Assembly (NCBI GenBank): GCA_028681135.1
Contig: JAQUJC010000028.1
Span: forward strand, 1-40,211
DNA from: Kiritimatiellia bacterium
GTDB taxonomy: Bacteria; Verrucomicrobiota; Kiritimatiellia; CAIQIC01; Lenti-01
Direction: 5' to 3'
Length of the DNA: 40,211 nucleotides
A program made the position numbers and the translations under genes. The notes below the pieces were generated by a model. It made no database searches. It was not told where the DNA came from and worked only from the letters and a program-made list of their open reading frames with translations. Shown piece after piece: positions 22,684 through 32,400 of this stretch; positions within the stretch are counted from its first letter, which is position 1; the number at the start of each line of letters is the position of its first letter.

Positions 22684-24843
22684 CTATTTTGCCCATTCCA
22701 CGATTTCCGGCGGCAGGGCCTCGATCGCCCGCAGCACACATTCTTCTTCGCCGCCGTCTTCTGTTGGCACCGCAATCCGGTCGCCGGGTTGTTTCCCGGC
22801 CACCGCCTTGGCCAATCGCGTATTAGACGAAATAATGTTCCGCTCGGGCTGCTGGTCCCACTCGCCCAGGATGTGGAAGTACTCCAGATGCCCATCGGGA
22901 TATTCCAGTTGCACGGAAGAGCCCATGCCCGCCACCCCCGGTGGGGCCTCGGAGAAATCCGTGGGGCGCACCTGTGACATCATTGTCTCGAGTTCGGCAC
23001 GGCGGGACATCAGAATCTGTTGCATATCTTTAGCCGCCTTATATTCAAAATTCTCGCTCAAATCCCCATAGCTGCGCGCCACGGCAATTTCTTTGGAATT
23101 GGCGGGAATATCGACATTGATCAGTTTTTCGAGTTTCTCTTGCCGTTCGCGATAAGTCCGGTGCGAAGTCGCCGCTCCGAAGGTCACGGGCACCTCCGCT
23201 TCGTCGTCACCGGTGACCACGCATTGCAGATGCGGGTAGAGTTTGATTACTTTGGATTGAATAACCTGGCGGTCCAGCCCCGGCCAGGCAGACGATTGGT
23301 TCAGACGCTTAAAGAAATCCTGCTGGCGGCCGGGGGTCATGCCATCAAAGACGGCTTGGAGCCAATCGGAGTCTTCAAATGCCTCGCGTAAGAGTTTTTG
23401 TGTTTTGAGGCGGTCGCCCATATAGTCCTGCTCTAATTCCTCGACCACCAGCATGGCCAGGATGGCCGGCAGCGGCAAATCCCACGCTTCGCGCCAGGAG
23501 GGATTGCGCATGATCCACAAGAGCATCTCTTCACGGATGAGATGGGTGGCGCAGGCGTCGGCATAAATTTGGCGACAGGCTTCGCCACACTGATGTTGCA
23601 GGAGCAGGTCCATGGCCTCCTGCAAGGCGTTAAAGCGCAGATGACGCAAGTGGGTCAGCAAGGCCGTCCGGGTGCCCTCGGAATCCTGCGCCCACAAGAA
23701 CTCCAGCGCCGGCTTCAGATCGCGAGCCGCCAAATCGTGCAGCAGGGGGACGATGGCCCCGTCGCGCAGAAACTCGCATACCGCGCTTGGCCAATCGCAG
23801 TCGGCCTCCTCAAGTTGCAAGCGGTCCGCCAACAAGGCCGCGGAGAGTCGGAGCCGCGGTTCGCGGCGGGTGGCCCCCAGTAAAACAAAGGCCAGGCGAT
23901 TAGCCAAGATTGTGCGTTGGTCCTCCGTTGCGGGGGGGGTCTCCGCCGGGCGCTCCACCCATTCGCCCACCTTCTCCAGGATGGCCGCCAGATTACGTTG
24001 CGTGGCCAGCCGGTCGAACCAGACATCATCGAACCCTGCGGCGCGGTCCAGCAGCCGAATCGGATCGGTGCGTTTAGACGGAAATGCCACCATGGGATCG
24101 GCCTTAAGTTCCTTGCGGGCAACCTCCCAGAAGCGCTTCCAATCCTGCTCCGGCACGACATCGGATTCGATCAACTTGCTCTTCAAGGCGGCCGCCGACA
24201 GGGAGCCAAAACTGGTCAGCGCCAGGCGCACCACATCTACCGGCGCTTCCTGGACCATCTGCTGGATGCCGCCCCGATCGCGATGCAGGCGGGCCAGCAG
24301 ATGCGTGTCCTCCAAGCGTTCGAGAGATTCCGCCGCCACCTTCATGGCCAGCCCATGACCGGGACGACCCCGAAAATCGATTTCAATTTTCTTGTAAAGC
24401 GAATCGGCCTTACACACCACCCCGAAGCCCCAGGTCGGGTGCAGGCAGAGCACTCCGGGCTGGAGACTGCGCAGCAGCCGGAAGCGGCGTACACATTCCC
24501 GCGCGGCCAGTCGCTGACCAAACCCCGCCTCCTGCATCAACGCCAGCAGCAGGGGATTGGTTCCCGCGACGGTTTCGGCTGCCCTGATCCAATCCTTGCC
24601 GGTCATATAGTCGGGTGGAATATGTTTGGAACGCCAGTCCAGCAGGTCAACCCCGGCATCGACGTTCCCCGTTTTGGCCAGTGCCTCTTGAGCCAGGACG
24701 GGCCAGTCGCGGGCGGCCTCGGGCACTTCGGCCTGCTGGGCCTCATTGAGCAATTTGATCCAGGCCGCGGCGGAAGCCTGTTCATCATCCAACAAAGCCA
24801 AGACCCGGGTTTCAAAATCGTTAGAGGCGGGGAGGTCGCTCAT
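22684..24843 (-). CDS. greA: GreA-type transcript cleavage factor with a ~540-aa N-terminal extension
   Basis: The last ~165 residues are a complete GreA: a coiled coil with the acidic tip in ARSYGDLSENFEYKAAKDMQQ (the Asp and Glu of GDLSEN match those needed for cleavage), then an FKBP-like domain (VQLEYPDGHLEYFHILGEWD to ECVLRAIEALPPEIVEWAK). GreA reactivates backtracked RNA polymerase. The first ~540 residues are helical and of unknown function, with a GFGVVCKADSLYKKIEIDFRG patch around 155. Chlamydial GreA is also about 715 aa with such an extension, so this looks like a PVC-type GreA. The ATG at 24843 has AAGGA ahead. It is divergent from the lyase gene. Confidence 0.9.
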   Translation of the reverse strand: MSDLPASNDFETRVLALLDDEQASAAAWIKLLNEAQQAEVPEAARDWPVLAQEALAKTGNVDAGVDLLDWRSKHIPPDYMTGKDWIRAAETVAGTNPLLLALMQEAGFGQRLAARECVRRFRLLRSLQPGVLCLHPTWGFGVVCKADSLYKKIEIDFRGRPGHGLAMKVAAESLERLEDTHLLARLHRDRGGIQQMVQEAPVDVVRLALTSFGSLSAAALKSKLIESDVVPEQDWKRFWEVARKELKADPMVAFPSKRTDPIRLLDRAAGFDDVWFDRLATQRNLAAILEKVGEWVERPAETPPATEDQRTILANRLAFVLLGATRREPRLRLSAALLADRLQLEEADCDWPSAVCEFLRDGAIVPLLHDLAARDLKPALEFLWAQDSEGTRTALLTHLRHLRFNALQEAMDLLLQHQCGEACRQIYADACATHLIREEMLLWIMRNPSWREAWDLPLPAILAMLVVEELEQDYMGDRLKTQKLLREAFEDSDWLQAVFDGMTPGRQQDFFKRLNQSSAWPGLDRQVIQSKVIKLYPHLQCVVTGDDEAEVPVTFGAATSHRTYRERQEKLEKLINVDIPANSKEIAVARSYGDLSENFEYKAAKDMQQILMSRRAELETMMSQVRPTDFSEAPPGVAGMGSSVQLEYPDGHLEYFHILGEWDQQPERNIISSNTRLAKAVAGKQPGDRIAVPTEDGGEEECVLRAIEALPPEIVEWAK

Positions 24844-24959
24844 GATCCTTCTTTCTGCAAAAACAATGCCGCAGAAAAACAGATCGGCCCGGCAAATGCA
24901 AGTCGCGCCGGAATTGGGAATTGTCAGCGTCGATCCCGACCGGTATCCTTCTGATCACC

Positions 24960-26354
24960 ATGACCACGCCATCTCCCATGCGAACTGACCATGACAGCCT
25001 GGGCTCGCGCGCCGTGCCGGCCGATGCGCTTTACGGGGCACACACCTCGCGCTCCGTCGAAAGTTTTCGACTCTCCGGCAGTCCCCTGCCCATTGAAATC
25101 ATCCACGGCATGACACTATTGAAGCTGGCCTGCGCCCAGGCCAACGCCGAACTCGGGCGACTGCCGACGAACAAGGAACAGGCCATCGCGGACGCCTGCC
25201 GTACTGTTTTATCCGGCCGTCTGGACGACGAATTCCCCATTGATCTCTATCAAGCCGGTTCGGGGACCTCGTCACACATGAATCTCAATGAGGTCCTGGC
25301 CCATCTCGCCAATGAAGCCATGGGTGGGCAGCGCGGCGACAAAGCGCCCGTTCATCCCAATGACGACGTCAACATGGGGCAATCCACCAATAATGTTTTC
25401 CCCTCGGGGGCTAAAATCGCGGTACTGGGCCAGGCGCTTTTGCTGGTCGATGCCCTGGCCGTTCTGGAAAAAGCCCTGCGCGCCAAAGCCGCTGAGTTCG
25501 CAACCGTCCTAAAAACCGGCCGCACCCACTTACAGGATGCCGTCCCGATCAGTCTAGGACAAGAGTTTGGCGCCTGGGCCCACGCGCTCCGCTGCGCGGC
25601 GAGTCGAATCCGCGAAACCGCCGAGCCGCTCAAAGAACTCGGCATTGGCGGCAACGCCGTCGGCACCGGCATCAATACGCCCTCCGCGTTCCGGTCGCAC
25701 ATTATCGCGGCTTTGAACAGCGCCACCGACGGCACCTTTCGCTCTGCCCGCGATGGCGTGTATACCACACAATTCATGACTGATTTCGCGCACGTTTCGG
25801 CCGCCTTCCGTTCCTGCGCCCTCGACCTGCAGCAGATTGCCAACAACCTGCGCCTGCTCGCTTCGGGGCCCAACACCGGCCTGGGGGAAATCCACCTGCC
25901 GCCGGTCGAGCCCGGCTCCAGCATCATGCCCGGGAAGGTCAATCCCTCGATATGCGAAGCGGTCAACATGGTGTGCATACAAGTCCAGGGTTTGGACCAT
26001 GCCGTGGCGGTCGCCTGTGGGGCCGGCCAACTGGAACTCAACACCCACATGCCGCTCATCGGCGCCAATACGCTGCAGGAAGCCAAACTCCTTTCCGCAG
26101 CCGCGCGCATTCTCGCCGAAAATTGCATCGTTGGCCTCCTCGCCAATGCGGCCACCTGCCGCCACAATCTTGAGCGCAGCGCAGGACTGGCCACGCTGTT
26201 GAATCCACAACTCGGCTATGACCGCGTCGCGCAACTGGTAACGGAAGGGCTGGCCACCGGCAAACCACTGCGCGAACTGGTCATTGAAAAGGGGCTGATG
26301 ACCGAAGCCGAATATGACCAGCGGCTTGCTGCCTCCACCGCGCCAAATCTGTGA
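24960..26354 (+). CDS. Aspartase/fumarase superfamily lyase
   Basis: Adds or removes water or ammonia across fumarate: class II fumarase or aspartate ammonia-lyase. Superfamily motifs: RTDHDSLGSRAVPADALYGAH at the N-terminus, AGSGTSSHMN, TGRTHLQDAVPISLGQEF, and GSSIMPGKVNP on the catalytic loop. VNMGQSTNN resembles aspartases more than fumarases (usually VNxSQSSND), while THLQDA resembles fumarases, so I leave the choice open. 464 aa from the ATG at 24960, or 458 from 24978; a still longer frame from 24921 has no support. It is translationally coupled to the next gene (its stop overlaps a GTG). Confidence 0.88.
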   Translation: MTTPSPMRTDHDSLGSRAVPADALYGAHTSRSVESFRLSGSPLPIEIIHGMTLLKLACAQANAELGRLPTNKEQAIADACRTVLSGRLDDEFPIDLYQAGSGTSSHMNLNEVLAHLANEAMGGQRGDKAPVHPNDDVNMGQSTNNVFPSGAKIAVLGQALLLVDALAVLEKALRAKAAEFATVLKTGRTHLQDAVPISLGQEFGAWAHALRCAASRIRETAEPLKELGIGGNAVGTGINTPSAFRSHIIAALNSATDGTFRSARDGVYTTQFMTDFAHVSAAFRSCALDLQQIANNLRLLASGPNTGLGEIHLPPVEPGSSIMPGKVNPSICEAVNMVCIQVQGLDHAVAVACGAGQLELNTHMPLIGANTLQEAKLLSAAARILAENCIVGLLANAATCRHNLERSAGLATLLNPQLGYDRVAQLVTEGLATGKPLRELVIEKGLMTEAEYDQRLAASTAPNL

Positions 26355-27418
26355 GCCCGCGCCCGGCCCATTCCACAACACAACTTTATCCCGACGCCCC
26401 ATTAACGGCCAGCGGCCTACCCCCGCGAATTCTGGCTGCGTTACGCGCCGCGGGAGCCACCCAACTCCGCGATTTGTGTTCACCGCTGCCCGCCTGTGAA
26501 GCACTCGCCATCGAGGACCGTGCCCTGCTCCAGCGGGTGGCGGGTTGGTGTGCGGCCGCCTGTGGCGGTGCACCGCCACCCCTCAATCTGCCGGAATGGC
26601 TGAGCCTCTTTCTGTCCCCGCGCCTGGCCGAGACCCTCCAACTCCACTTTGGCCTAATGGACTCCAAGAGCCGTCTTGCGCCACGGGAATCCACCTTGCG
26701 TGCTACGGGCCTCAAGCTGGGCATCACCCGCGAACGCGTCCGCCAACTGCTGCAACTGGCCCTCGGGTCTTTGCGGCAGCCGCTCCCGCTTCATGCGGCG
26801 GAGCCCCTCTTTCACAACGCCGTCCAGCAGCTCCAGGCCGCGGGCGGGGGACTTGCGACGCCGGCGCTGGCACGGCTGCGAGAGGCCGCCTGGGGCACCG
26901 CATCCCCGGTCGGGGGCTTCCGGCTGCTCGCGCGCCTGCAACCGAATCGCATCGTGATCTATCGCGATTTCTTCAGCGCCTTTTCTGCTCGTCAACTCGA
27001 GCGAACCGAAAAAGCAATGCGCGACCGCCTGGCCCTCGCCTCTGACCCGCTGCGCATTTCCGCCCTTGCTGCCCATCTCCCCGCCGCCGCCCGCCCCCCG
27101 GGCGTGAAATCGGTGGCCCCGCTATTACTTGTTTTATTGCGCCACATGCCCGACACCTTTGCCACGCGCGATGGACGCGCCGGCTTCATCGATGCACATG
27201 GCACCCTTCTTCTTCGCGAGATTCTGTCAGAAACCGGCGAAATTCCGCTACGGATTCTCCTGGACCAATTCAACCGCCGCTTGCATCCGGAATGCCGCCG
27301 TGGCAGCGGTACGCTGCGTCGTCTACTGAGCCAGGACCCCCAAATCCACAAACCCGCCCCTGGTCGCTATGCTCTCCCCGGCGGTCGGCAAACCGACCTG
27401 CCGCTGCACATCGATTGA
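26351..27418 (+). CDS. Sigma-70 region 4-like DNA-binding protein of unknown role
   Basis: 355 aa, GTG start overlapping the lyase stop (26351-26354). Residues about 113-137 (STLRATGLKLGITRERVRQL) closely match the sigma-70 region 4.2 helix-turn-helix that reads the -35 box. No region 2 is present, so it is not a normal sigma factor. The N-terminus (about 22-50, LPPRILAALRAAGATQLRDL) resembles the helical DNA-binding fold of the RNA polymerase alpha C-terminal domain. The C-terminal part (about 280-345, ending HKPAPGRYAL) looks like a HARE-type winged helix as in RNA polymerase delta. Similar mixtures occur in RNA-polymerase-associated proteins. Exact function unknown. Confidence 0.65.
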   Translation: MSPRPAHSTTQLYPDAPLTASGLPPRILAALRAAGATQLRDLCSPLPACEALAIEDRALLQRVAGWCAAACGGAPPPLNLPEWLSLFLSPRLAETLQLHFGLMDSKSRLAPRESTLRATGLKLGITRERVRQLLQLALGSLRQPLPLHAAEPLFHNAVQQLQAAGGGLATPALARLREAAWGTASPVGGFRLLARLQPNRIVIYRDFFSAFSARQLERTEKAMRDRLALASDPLRISALAAHLPAAARPPGVKSVAPLLLVLLRHMPDTFATRDGRAGFIDAHGTLLLREILSETGEIPLRILLDQFNRRLHPECRRGSGTLRRLLSQDPQIHKPAPGRYALPGGRQTDLPLHID

Positions 27419-27470
27419 GGAGGCCCAAACAAGGAAGCCCCGGACGGGGTCGCGGCCGAATCCCCCAGCG

Positions 27471-28307
27471 TTACTGAATGGCCACGCGGGTCGCCTTCAG
27501 CAACGCCCGCCACATCTTTGCCGGTGTGTCAGCCTCCAACAGTTTTTCACGATTTTCAGGTTTCTGGAACACCTGCGCGAGACCCGACAGCAATTTGAGA
27601 TAGAAGGCACTGGCGGCAGTGGGAATGACCATCAGAAAAATGATGCGTGTCGTGGCTTCGCCGGCGGGATCAAACTTGATGCCCTTGGGTGCGATCCCCA
27701 ACGCAAACGTCAACGCCCCGCCCTCCACGCAACGCACGTGAGGAAACGCCAGGCCGTTTTCAACCGCGGTGGAAATGATGGTTTCACGCTGGAGCGCGGC
27801 CTCCAGCAATTTATCGGCATCGTCGACGAACCCTTCGTCATCGAGTTTCTGGCACAGTTCGGCGAGCACGTCGTCGCGCTTAGTTCCCTGGAGGGCGGGG
27901 ATCATAAGCGACGATGCCGAGAACCGTTCAACGCCGACTTTGGGCGGATCGCTACGGCGGGGTGACTTGCGTATGTTACGAGCGCCCGAGGCCCGATGGA
28001 ACAAGAGGCGGGCGCACGACGGACATTGATAAATTTGTTCGGCGGCATGCACCAGGTGGACCAGTGAAACCGGCAGGGTCATGCCGCAGGCCGTACATAC
28101 GCCATTGACCACGGGGACAATCGCCAACGGACTTTTTTGGAGCAAACGGGTAAACTGCTGGTTGATATCGGCGGGCAACTCCTGGGTCAGCGCGTGGATG
28201 GAGTCATCCAATGGGCCCAACTGAGCCCCCGGCATGCCAGCCTCCTGCTGGGCGCGGGCAATAATTAATTCTTGTAATTGGACGAGGAGGTTAATGGTCG
28301 GTTGCAT
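27471..28307 (-). CDS. Zinc-ribbon / PTS EIIA(Ntr)-like fusion protein
   Basis: 278 aa from the ATG at 28307, which has AGGA five bases ahead; an in-frame ATG at 28328 adds seven residues. N-terminal part: helical, then a C4 zinc ribbon (C71, C74, C95, C98; GVCTACGM and YQCPSCARLLF) of the DUF164/CdsZ kind. C-terminal part (about 130-278): EIIA of the fructose/mannitol or nitrogen PTS, with the phospho-accepting histidine in GLAFPHVR (H190). No EIIB/EIIC is nearby, which points to a regulatory EIIA. An alternative is a stray sugar EIIA, but the zinc ribbon argues for a signalling role. The nearest same-strand gene upstream is alkD, with a terminator between. Confidence 0.83.
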   Translation of the reverse strand: MQPTINLLVQLQELIIARAQQEAGMPGAQLGPLDDSIHALTQELPADINQQFTRLLQKSPLAIVPVVNGVCTACGMTLPVSLVHLVHAAEQIYQCPSCARLLFHRASGARNIRKSPRRSDPPKVGVERFSASSLMIPALQGTKRDDVLAELCQKLDDEGFVDDADKLLEAALQRETIISTAVENGLAFPHVRCVEGGALTFALGIAPKGIKFDPAGEATTRIIFLMVIPTAASAFYLKLLSGLAQVFQKPENREKLLEADTPAKMWRALLKATRVAIQ

Positions 28308-28359
28308 GGATATCCTGGGTGTAGACATAAGACAAATACTCGAATGCGTGGGCTGTGTT

Positions 28360-28369
28360 GTTCGCGAAC
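28360..28369. promoter_or_regulatory. Perfect palindrome GTTCGCGAAC upstream of the EIIA fusion
   Basis: A 10-bp perfect palindrome, followed by a partial repeat (GAACGTTCT), in the 125-bp gap before the EIIA-fusion gene. It could be a regulator site; the partner is unknown. Confidence 0.35.
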
Positions 28370-28399
28370 GTTCTACCTTTAGAATCCAAGGCTGTAAAG

Positions 28400-28442
28400 A
28401 AAAAGTTCACGACACGTCGATACATGGATCGACTATCGTGTC
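28400..28442 (-). terminator. Intrinsic terminator after the AlkD-like gene
   Basis: On the minus strand GACACG and CGTGTC (28442-28437 with 28416-28411) close a stem, with CGAT/ATCG pairing inside. TTTTTCTTT follows six bases on. It overlaps the stop codon region of the AlkD-like gene and should end the rpoN-to-alkD transcript. Confidence 0.5.
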
Positions 28443-29191
28443 CCGCGTGGCGTTTTTTTCATCAGTGAGGGTACGGCCAACCAGGCACGACGGCGGTCTG
28501 GCGGCAACCGTTCAATGGCATAGCGCAACATGGTGCGCGGCATGCGGGGAGCATGGCAGGACAAAAAGGCCTCCAGAGCCGCCTCATCCCGTTTACCCGC
28601 TTCGCGCAACATCCAGCCGGTTGCTTTGTGCATCAAATCTTCGGGATCGTCCAACACGCGTGGCGCCAGCCAGAACGTGTTGGCGAGATGCCCTCGGCGG
28701 ATATGGTCCAACGTCGCCACCATGGCTATCCGCCGCGACCACAACGAAGGGGATGCAGCCAACCGGGCCAGCACCGACCGACCACCACCTACAGGCAAAT
28801 GGCGGCCCACGATGCCCGGGGCACTCACATCCACTAAATCCCAGTTGTTGACCCGTTGCCTCCGCGCCAGATAAAAATCATAAATAGCTTGTTTCTCGCT
28901 CTTCCCGCCCTGGCGATAGGCCCCCAGCAGAGCCACCAGCGCAAAAAACCGCGCCTCGTGCACTGTTGAGGCCAGCAGGTCGTCGGCCACCGCCAGTGGC
29001 ACCACTTGGAATTGTGCGAGGATTGCGCGTATCTGTGGCACTTTCAGCCCCCAAAATTCGTCACCGGCGCCATAGTCCCCGGGGGCAGTTTTGAAAAATC
29101 GGCGCAGGATCGCGGCCTGATCCGGGTTGCGTTGGCGCTTCAGTTCGCGCCAGACCGCTGCCGTTGTCGCCCGCCCCGACCCCTTGATCAT
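28433..29191 (-). CDS. DNA alkylation repair protein (AlkD-like)
   Basis: HEAT-like repeat DNA glycosylase that removes bulky or positively charged alkylated bases. 252 aa from MIKGSGRATTAAVWRELKRQ; the ATG overlaps the stop of the PII-like gene as ATGA (29191-29188), supporting this start over the one at 29227. Family landmarks: GAGDEFWGLKVPQIRAI, NNWDLVDVSAPGIVG, SLWSRRIAMVATLDHIRRG, and DDPEDLMHKATGWMLREAGKRD. Being the last gene of an efflux-pump operon, it may belong to a general defence against toxic chemicals, but that is inference. Confidence 0.9.
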   Translation of the reverse strand: MIKGSGRATTAAVWRELKRQRNPDQAAILRRFFKTAPGDYGAGDEFWGLKVPQIRAILAQFQVVPLAVADDLLASTVHEARFFALVALLGAYRQGGKSEKQAIYDFYLARRQRVNNWDLVDVSAPGIVGRHLPVGGGRSVLARLAASPSLWSRRIAMVATLDHIRRGHLANTFWLAPRVLDDPEDLMHKATGWMLREAGKRDEAALEAFLSCHAPRMPRTMLRYAIERLPPDRRRAWLAVPSLMKKTPRGTR

Positions 29192-29484
29192 TTCAGCGTT
29201 TCCAGCACGGGAGTGGTAAAGGCCCATACGCCGGTCTGGGCCCCGATCTCGGAGCGCAAGATTTGCAGACGTCCCATCAAGCGATCTGCCACGGCGTCAT
29301 CCACGACGACAAATGCCCCCGAGTTGGCTCCCGGCCAGACGTGGGTATCCATCCGCGTACCGCTTTGGGGGCCACGCCCTGTCATCCGTCGCCAGCGCGA
29401 CATGCCCACGATGCCCATCTCGTCGAGCAGGTCCTGAATGTCGTCCGTCAATACGATATCGTGTAAAATCCAAACCGCTTTCAT
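29188..29484 (-). CDS. PII-like protein associated with RND efflux (PG0541-type)
   Basis: 98 aa from MKAVWILHDIVLTDDIQDLL. Its ATG overlaps the pump stop as ATGA, and its own stop overlaps the alkD ATG, so it is tightly coupled on both sides. The size and pattern (an N-terminal strand, a helix IQDLLDEMGI, a central loop RMTGRGPQSGTRMDTHVWPGAN and a C-terminal strand VWAFTTPVLETL) fit the PII-like ferredoxin fold. Small PII-like proteins encoded right after RND permeases are known; a sensing or regulatory role on the pump is likely. Its ligand is unknown. Confidence 0.82.
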   Translation of the reverse strand: MKAVWILHDIVLTDDIQDLLDEMGIVGMSRWRRMTGRGPQSGTRMDTHVWPGANSGAFVVVDDAVADRLMGRLQILRSEIGAQTGVWAFTTPVLETLK

Positions 29485-32400
29485 ACCCGCACTCCCTTCT
29501 CGGCGGCCGCTTGCTCCTGTTTGCGCGCGGTCCGCGAATGGGCCAGGCTGTACAGGGTCGGCACCAGCACCAGCGTGACCAGCATGGAAAAAATCAGTCC
29601 GCCCACAATCGTCGCGGCCATCGGTTTCCACGTTGCCGCCCCTTCGCCCCGGCTCAGGATCATCGGGATCATGGCCAGGGAGGTCGTCATCGTGGTAATC
29701 AGCACCGGACGCAATCGCGAGCGCCCGGCATGGATAATCGCCTCGGCCAATCGTTGGCCGCGCGCGCGCAGCAGATTGATATAATCGATCAGCACGATGG
29801 CATTATTCACCACCACGCCCACCAGCAGAATCATGCCGATGAACGACATGATGCTCACCGTCAGCCGCAGCAGCGTCAGGCTGATGGCTACACCTGTGAA
29901 GGCGAACGGAATTGAAAACAGGATCAGGAACGGGTCGAGCAGGCTCTCGAACTGCGAGGCCATCACCATATAAACCAGCACGATACCCAGCACCAGCATC
30001 AAGCCCATTTGGCGAAAGGATTCCTCCTGGTCCTCTGCCGTGCCGCCAAAATGAATGCCGATACCCGAGGGCAGGGGCACCTCGTTGGCCAGCCGCTGGC
30101 GCAGATCGCGGACGACCTCGCCACTGCTGCGCCCATAAACGTCGGCCGTCACCTGGATCATCCGCTCCTGGTTGCGGCGGTCGATTTGCAACGCTCCGAG
30201 GCGTTCCACGATCGTCGCCACGCTGTCGAGCCGAATCCGCCCACCACCGGGCACCACAATTTCGGTCTGTGCGATATCCTCAATTGTCCGCCGGTAGGGT
30301 TCATCCAGGCGCAGCACGATGTCATACTCTTCATCGGACTCGCGATACATCGTCGCTGTCGTACCATAGAAGAGTGTACGCACACTCGAAGCGACCTGCG
30401 CCACATTCAGGCCATGCGCCGCCGCCTTGACACGATCAATCTCCACCCGGATTTCCGGCCGCCCGGGGTCGCGGCCAATCTCGGCATCCACCGTCCCCGG
30501 TGTCGTGTTGACGACCTCCAGAACCTGTTCGGCCACGCCTTGAAGAATGTCGAGGTCAAAGCCCAGCACTTCAATGACGATGGGCTTACCGCCCCCGCCG
30601 GGCCCCATCTGGGACGTATCCACATTGAACTTCTGGGTTTCCGGCCACTGGCTGACGACATCGGCCACGGCACGGCCCATCTCTTTGAGTCCGCGCGTCC
30701 GCTGGGTCTGCGGCACCAGACGCATCATCACCGCACCGATGTGCGAACCGCCCTGTCCCCAGCCGCCCGCCTCGCCGCAGCGCCACGCATACACTTGTAT
30801 ATTCTCGAGGCCGATCTCCTCCAGGGCCACGTCGAGAATCCGTTGTCCCAGCGCGGCGGTCTCTTCCACCCGCGTCCCGATGGGCGTTTGGTAACGCAAC
30901 GTCAATCGCCCGTTATCGTCTTCCGGCGAATATTCCGATCCCAGCCCCATAAACAACACCACGCTGCTTGCAAAGATACCCAGCGCGGCGAGTACCACCA
31001 GCCAGCGCCATCGCAGCGCGCGCTCCAACAGCCGGGAATAGGCCGCATCGATAGAGTCAAACCAGTCTTCACTCCAGGCATGGAAGGCCTCGGTGATGTG
31101 CCGCCGCTTCTTGCGTTTCGCCGCGGCCTTTAGCAGGCGCGAGCCCAGCATGGGGGTCAGCCACAGGGCGCACACCAGGCTCGCCGTCAGCGTGGCCACC
31201 AACAGGCCGCCCAACTGTTTGAACATGATCCCCGCTTCCCCCTCCAGGAAAATCAATGGGACAAAGACAACAATCGTCGTCAACGTCGACGCGCTGATGG
31301 CCATCCCCACCTCTTCACTGCCGAACATCGCCGCTTCGCGCGGGGCCATCCCCTTATCCACTTTGGTGGTGATGTTCTCCAACACCACCACCGCGTTGTC
31401 CACGACCATCCCCATCGCAATCGCCAAACTGGCCAGCGAGATGATGTTGATCGTCCAGCCCATCGTCCACAAAAAGATGATGGCCAGAATCAATGAAAAC
31501 GGGATGGTCAGGGCGATGATCAATGCCGAGCGTACATTGCGCAGGAAGAAAAAGGCCGTCAACACCACGAATACGAAGGCCCAGCGGATGGTCATGGCCA
31601 CGTTACTGATCGACTGGGTGATGGTTTCGCTGGTATCGAAAATCTGGTGGATTTCAATGTCCCGCGGCAGCGTGGGCAGGATATTCTCCTCGAGTTCGCG
31701 CGTGACTTCCCGGGCAGTTGACACGGTATTCGCTCCGGAACGCTTCTGAATCATCATCATGATCGCGCGGCGGCCCATCACATTGGATAGCCGGGTTTCC
31801 TCCGCAAAACCATCTGCCACCTCCGCCACATCGCGCAGCCGTACCAGCGCGCCCCCCGACGCGCGAATAACAATTTCGCCGATTTGCTCCGGGGCCGTGA
31901 ATTCGCCGGGCACGCGAATGGTGTAGTCGAGTCGGCCCACTTTGACATTGCCGGCCGGCAGGGTAACATTTTCTTCGGCCAGCGCCGCCGCGACCCGATC
32001 AAACTGCAACCCGTAACCCGCTAGGCGCACGGGATCGAGCTGGATATTGATCTGCCGCTCCAAGCCACCAAACAAGGTGACCGCCCCCACTCCCGGCAAG
32101 CGTTTGAGCGGATCGGCCACCTCATTGTTGACGATTTCCTCGAGTGCTTCCAGGCTCTCATCGCACGTCACGCCGTAAAACTGAATCGGAATCTGCGAGG
32201 TATTGAATTTGCGCAGCCAGGGCGCATCCGCATCATCCGGCAGCACCTGGCGAATCCGTTCCAGGTTGCTGCGAATGTCGTTAGAGGCTTCATCCAGATT
32301 CGTGCCCCAGATAAACTCGCACGTCACGCTGGAAACGCCTTCGATGGTGGCACTGGTCATTTCCTCGAGGCCGTTGACCGTTCCCAGGGAGCGTTCCACC

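Noticed and set aside
28360-28369. LexA (SOS) box at GTTCGCGAAC
   Set aside because: Half-site spacing does not match LexA motifs I can recall with certainty; listed only as a palindrome.
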